This document shows, piece by piece, positions 60,423 to 64,000 of a DNA stretch of 64,000 nucleotides. The position numbers were made by a program, and so were the translations under genes. The number at the start of each line of letters is the position of its first letter. Position 1 is the stretch's first letter. Origin of the DNA: Thamnidium elegans (lineage: Eukaryota; Mucoromycota; Mucoromycetes; Mucorales; Mucoraceae); assembly GCA_025201345.1 (NCBI GenBank), contig JAIXMG010000011.1, positions 310,001-374,000 on the forward strand, in the 5' to 3' direction. Below the pieces are notes generated by a model that saw only the letters and a program-made list of their open reading frames with translations, searched no databases and had not been told where the DNA came from.

Positions 60423-61982
60423 TTATTCTGGTTTTCCAATTAAACCTTTGCCCCAGTTTTGAATTACTCTGGAACATTGCTGCCTAATATGTTCTGATTT
60501 AACCGTGTTCCAGAGACCTAAAGCGTCTAGTTGTCTACCTTGATATACACATTGTTCCCAATAAAACTTTGCGTATAATCTTTTTTCAATTACGTTCTAT
60601 ATATTAAAAAAATATATATATATGTATTTATTAGCATAAAGACACATATAAATGTATAAATAAAAATATAAAACTACTTACGTCTAGATCCGATATAGCG
60701 GCATTGGCCGTATTAGGTTTATAGATGGCAAAATCACTTGGGAGTACTAAAAACTCATTTCCAGCTAAATAACTTGATAAAAGACAAGCAGATCTCTTAT
60801 CAACAAATCTTTCAGAACACCAAGGTTGAACAGTTTTACTTTGAATGACAATAGGTTCATATTCCATACTATACTTTACAACCTTATAAAGTTTATTAGC
60901 TGACTTCCATGTTTCAAAATCGGTTGGTCCCTGATTTAAATCAAAGTGTGCATCATATAACGCCAAACTTTTTTCGCCTTGTATAAGCCCAACTAATTCC
61001 TTTTTAGTTTGAGGAGCTTCATTTCCATTGATATGTTTAAATGTAGGAATAACAAGCATATCTCCACCCTTCATTAATTCCGCGTACTTTAACTGGTTAT
61101 TAACAAGTGTTTGACGAACATCGGTAGCAAGAATCGTATTTAAAGGTAAATCACAGACATGGTCCGATCGTGCATAAACACGCGCCAAGTTTCTTTCAAC
61201 ATTTAAAGGAACCATAATTGATACAGATTGTTTAATACTGGGTGTTTCGACAAGATGAAGATCTACATTATTATATAACTCTGGCTTGGATCGATACTCG
61301 GCTTCAATCTTGGCTTTAATACTAGTTTTTTCAAATTTGGATATATGTAATGTGGCGGAGATAGGCCCTAGAAATAATAATAACAAAAAATAAATTAATT
61401 CACCTGTTAAAATATCCTTTTTTTTTTTTTTCTTACCGTTCCAGTTTTCTGCCAACTTTACTAGATCTTTCCAGGTCTCAGGGGTAGAAGTAGTAATGAT
61501 TGTAACATCTAAATCATTAGGAACTTGTTGTGCCTTTTGCCAATATGGTTCAATATATTTAAGTGCGTCATAGTGAGCTTGTGAAAACAGTTTAGACATT
61601 TTTAATCCGTGGGACATATCTGTGACCAAGGAGTAAGGTTTAACTAGGAAAATAAAATAAATACTTGACAACAAATTTTTTTTAACAATATATATATGTA
61701 CTTACGAGCATCATAAGTACGTTGATAAGTCCACGCATCTTTAGAAGATCCTTTAAATACCCAAGAAGAAAAATGAGCGGCCGTAAGCAAGATAGAAAAC
61801 AATATATAAACAACCGCAATAAATCTAAACCAGCGAGACTTTAAAACGCTTTTTGTCTGTTGTGGTTGTTGTTGTTGTTGAGGCAACAAAGGTTGTTGTA
61901 ATATATATTGATCAATCCATCCATTCACTCGATTGACATAGGAAGACTTTTCATCTCGATGTAATTTACTAGATGCTTCCAT
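60423..61982 (-). CDS. GT49 (LARGE/B4GAT1-like) type II membrane glycosyltransferase
   Basis: Four exons (61982-61706, 61643-61437, 61367-60682, 60596-60423) give 447 aa. A Gln-rich cytosolic start precedes one membrane anchor at about aa 53-75 (FIAVVYILFSILLTAAH), typical of Golgi type II enzymes. The lumenal part fits the GT49 fold: SVSIMVPLNVERNLARVYAR, DMLVIPTFKHING, LYDAHFDLNQGPTDFETW, YEPIVIQSKTVQPWCSERFV and YLAGNEFLVLPSDFAIYKP. Relatives add glucuronic acid or xylose to glycans. The usual DxD metal motif is not clear: the expected position reads ATDVRQT (Asp244-Val-Arg246). Sugar and acceptor unknown. Confidence 0.8.
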
Positions 61983-62309
61983 GGATGATAAAAAAAAAAA
62001 AATGTACAATAATAAAGAAAGAGAAAAGAAAAAAAATAGATAGATGCTCTTTAAACTAAATTATATAATAATAATAAAAAAAAGAAAAGGAAAGAGAAGG
62101 GGAGTACAAGCTCATCAAACAAAAGGAGTCTAATTTACAAGCAGTGGATGATATTTGCCTTTGTTTTAAAACGCCGTATCTCAGTTTTTTTGCTATTCTA
62201 AAAAGGGGAGCTTGTTTGTTTTATGCACTGTTTTTCTTATTTATAAGAATCAAAAGAGAAAGAGAGGGGGACAGAGAAAATCAAGCTATTTATTAAGGAG
62301 TACTTACTC
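61983..62309. other. Short intergenic region; no gene seen
   Basis: Upstream flank of the GT49 gene. Purine-rich (GAAAAG-type) stretches, no exon supported. Confidence 0.5.
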
Positions 62310-62459
62310 TTAAACGTATGCTTCACTTTTATTATTCTTGCTATGTTTCGTAGTTGCTACTACTACTAGTATAGCTACAGCTATATTGACAACCGCTGTC
62401 ATAGCGCCAAGTCGATAGAAATTTGTGTGGTCTCTTTTTTTTCTACCGCTTGTTGTCAT
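62310..62459 (-). CDS. Small single-pass membrane protein (49 aa)
   Basis: Reads MTTSGRKKRDHTNFYRLGAM, then TAVVNIAVAILVVVATT and KHSKNNKSEAYV to a TAA. One hydrophobic helix (about aa 20-36) with a basic N-terminus and a polar C-terminus. Too short for ordinary gene calling. It is head to head with the CYSTM-like gene, 375 bp away. No family recognised; a chance frame is possible but composition favours a real peptide. Confidence 0.5.
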   Translation of the reverse strand: MTTSGRKKRDHTNFYRLGAMTAVVNIAVAILVVVATTKHSKNNKSEAYV

Positions 62460-62834
62460 AGTTTTAGTTAAAGTTTATATAAATGCATCGATCATGACGC
62501 TATTACATCTCGGATTTCCATGGTGACGACTCCATGACAACGCTTTTAACATTCATTATTGTTTTACAACTGTTACCTTTTTTTTTTCTCTATAGGGTGG
62601 TACTTTACTAAAAAAATTATTTACAACCACAATCTATTTTATCTTTTTTTTTTGGGGGAGAGAGATCTTCATGGTGATACCCTAATGACGAAAAAGTAAC
62701 ATTTTATTATCCGCTTTTTTTTAAAAAAAAAAAACGTGTTACATCCATTATAAAAAAAAAAAAAAAATCCCCGCTATTTTATCAGTGTCCTTTTTTTTTT
62801 TTCCGGGATTACCTTCTTCTTTCCACTATTAGTT
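62460..62834. other. Divergent intergenic region
   Basis: Between the two small genes. Contains two T(n)A(n) dyads (62715-62734 and about 62784-62802 as T run) and no exon. Presumably both promoters. Confidence 0.5.
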
Positions 62835-63102
62835 ATGTCGTATCCACCTCATCCGCCTCAACCATATTACGCGCCGCCACCTCCACAAGATTTACAACAA
62901 GGTCATTACCAAGCACCACAAGGAGGCTATAATGCCCCTTCACAGCCGTATTATCAACCCCAGTAAAGTATTTTATATATGAATTGAGGGAAGGGGAGCA
63001 GTTCGATATTCTAACTTTTTAATTAGGCCACCACCACAAACAGTATTTGTACAGCAACAACCTCAACAAAAAGATGATACCGGTTGTTGTTGTGCTTGGT
63101 AA
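62835..63102 (+). CDS. Pro/Gln-rich small protein with C-terminal Cys cluster (CYSTM-like)
   Basis: Two exons (62835-62962, 63027-63102) give 67 aa. MSYPPHPPQPYYAPPPPQDL is followed by Gln/Tyr/Pro-rich sequence and ends QQKDDTGCCCAW. A Pro/Gln/Tyr-rich head plus terminal Cys run is the layout of CYSTM/PCM proteins, which associate with membranes and are linked to stress tolerance. Here the usual hydrophobic continuation after the cysteines is cut to CAW, so membrane insertion might rely on palmitoylation. Confidence 0.65.
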
Positions 63103-63400
63103 GACAATATAAAAAAAAGCAACAAAAACTCGTATCTAACAGCTTCTTTAATAGTTTATCGAGTTTATTGTGTTGTTGTGTATTAGATGAACTTATAAAC
63201 TAGACTACACAATAAAATAAAATAGCTTTTTTTTAATACATAATTCGCGTACAAAAAAAAAAAAAAAAAAAAAAGGGCGTAATTTGACACGTGACACAAG
63301 AAGGGGAGATCAGTCCGTTATATTCTAAAAGTAAAACGCTTTTCGCTCTCCCTTCTTTTTTTTTTTTACTCATCTCTATTACTTATTTTTTTTTTTCACA
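63103..63400. other. Short intergenic region
   Basis: A25-scale tract at about 63254-63275 and T runs before the next start codon. No gene. Confidence 0.5.
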
Positions 63401-64000
63401 ATGAGTATTTCAAAAGGCAAAATAATGAAGAGTTGGGTAGGTCTATGCCTCTCAATGATTTTGTTTTTATTATTTGTATCATACTCAACATTTCCATCTC
63501 CTTCAAAAGTATCGGTACGACCTGTAGTGAAACCGCAAAGACCAGCTTATAGTCGACTCTCACTCGATCACCAACAGCTCTTAAATGCCGCATTAGCACA
63601 TATACGCCTTGCTTACGTAGCAAATCGAACACCTCATTACTCTACACCACCATTATTAGTCTTATATACAGTACGCAAAGATAATCAACAAAAGCCATTA
63701 GACCAACGACTTTTAGATATTGTTAATGCTTACTTTTTTTCCATGCTACAGCCAGGTTCCGCGTTTGCATACGATATGTTATGGCCAGTAAAGATAGAAT
63801 GGTTCTTTACGTCATTGCCAAATTACATGAGTATGAATACAGACCAAGCAGCCTTTTATAAAGAAAGAACCGAACCACATCAATATAGGTTTGAATCAAC
63901 ACCAAATTATGATTTACTAGAAAAATCATTTACAGACCATTATAGTTCACAAGGTATAAAAATTGTCAGTACTACAAATTGGTCTGATACAGCATGGATG
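63401..64000 (+). CDS. Type II membrane protein, possible glycosyltransferase (3' end off the right edge)
   Basis: Open from ATG 63401 to the window end (200 codons, no stop). A short basic start, one anchor at about aa 11-28 (SWVGLCLSMILFLLFVSYS), then a lumenal region: TPPLLVLYTVRKDN, LDQRLLDIVNAYFFSMLQPG, FAYDMLWPVKIEWFFTSLPN. The pattern of a dR..divnAyffsml segment followed by a P-V-x-x-x-W-F-F element recalls fucosyltransferase-like enzymes, but this is a guess. N-glycosylation sequons (NRT, NWS) are visible. It neighbours the GT49 gene region. Function unassigned. Confidence 0.6.
   Translation, partial: MSISKGKIMKSWVGLCLSMILFLLFVSYSTFPSPSKVSVRPVVKPQRPAYSRLSLDHQQLLNAALAHIRLAYVANRTPHYSTPPLLVLYTVRKDNQQKPLDQRLLDIVNAYFFSMLQPGSAFAYDMLWPVKIEWFFTSLPNYMSMNTDQAAFYKERTEPHQYRFESTPNYDLLEKSFTDHYSSQGIKIVSTTNWSDTAWM

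Noticed and set aside
1..64000. CRISPR array, rRNA operon, tRNA genes, viral or phage genes
   Set aside because: None seen: no spaced identical repeats, no rRNA or tRNA consensus, no viral hallmark frames.

Overview
The window looks like nuclear DNA of an early-diverging filamentous fungus, most likely Mucoromycota (Mucorales-like). The DNA is AT-rich and full of A and T homopolymers. Genes are small and carry many short GT..AG introns (about 45-165 nt). The gene set is typical of a fungal nuclear genome: a Gin4/BRSK-type kinase, COX12, a velvet factor, a P2D-type cation ATPase, Nup155/170, ADE4, Nep1/Emg1, Pml1/SNIP1 and U6 snRNA. I saw no rRNA, tRNA, CRISPR array, operon or bacterial-type gene.

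Layout. 0-5 kb: a kinase (cut by the left edge) and a ZIP-type zinc transporter on the minus strand, then an RRM + zinc knuckle + RGG protein on the plus strand. 5-10.2 kb: gene-poor DNA with a pure A60 tract. 10.2-14.4 kb: an MFS sugar transporter and COX12 on plus, converging on an F-box protein on minus. 14.4-17.6 kb: gene-poor, with one two-exon coding-like relic. 17.6-20.2 kb: a GH36 raffinose synthase/alpha-galactosidase-like enzyme. 21.9-25.0 kb: an Ena/ACU-like P-type ATPase (minus). 27.3-32.1 kb: Pml1/SNIP1 FHA protein, Nep1, and two tail-to-tail Nudix-fold genes with damaged Nudix boxes. 34.1-40.2 kb: ADE4 and a C-terminally short Nup155/170. 41.4 kb: a U6 snRNA gene with an extra 3' hairpin. 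42-48.5 kb: mostly empty apart from one orphan reading frame. 48.6-49.9 kb: a GATA-like zinc-finger protein with an enlarged finger. 51.2-52.9 kb: a decayed recombinase-like gene, a tiny spliced gene and a MITE-like inverted repeat element. 54.2-64 kb: a compact block with a START-domain protein, a TBC-domain protein lacking both catalytic fingers, a velvet protein, a GT49-like glycosyltransferase, two very small genes and a type II membrane protein cut by the right edge.

Functional links. Several genes belong to core RNA biology (U6, RRM/RGG protein, Pml1 of the RES splicing complex, Nep1 for 18S rRNA). Others belong to the secretory and Golgi system (TBC protein, GT49, the right-edge type II protein) or to nutrient and ion transport (ZIP, MFS, P-type ATPase). 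No clear metabolic cluster is visible. Exon boundaries were read by eye from GT/AG sites and checked by frame arithmetic, so single boundaries may be off by a few bases.

For discovery, the strongest leads are proteins that keep their fold but lose catalytic residues (TBC, both Nudix genes, GT49), the U6 3' extension, the expanded GATA-like finger, and the decayed recombinase-like gene beside the inverted-repeat element.
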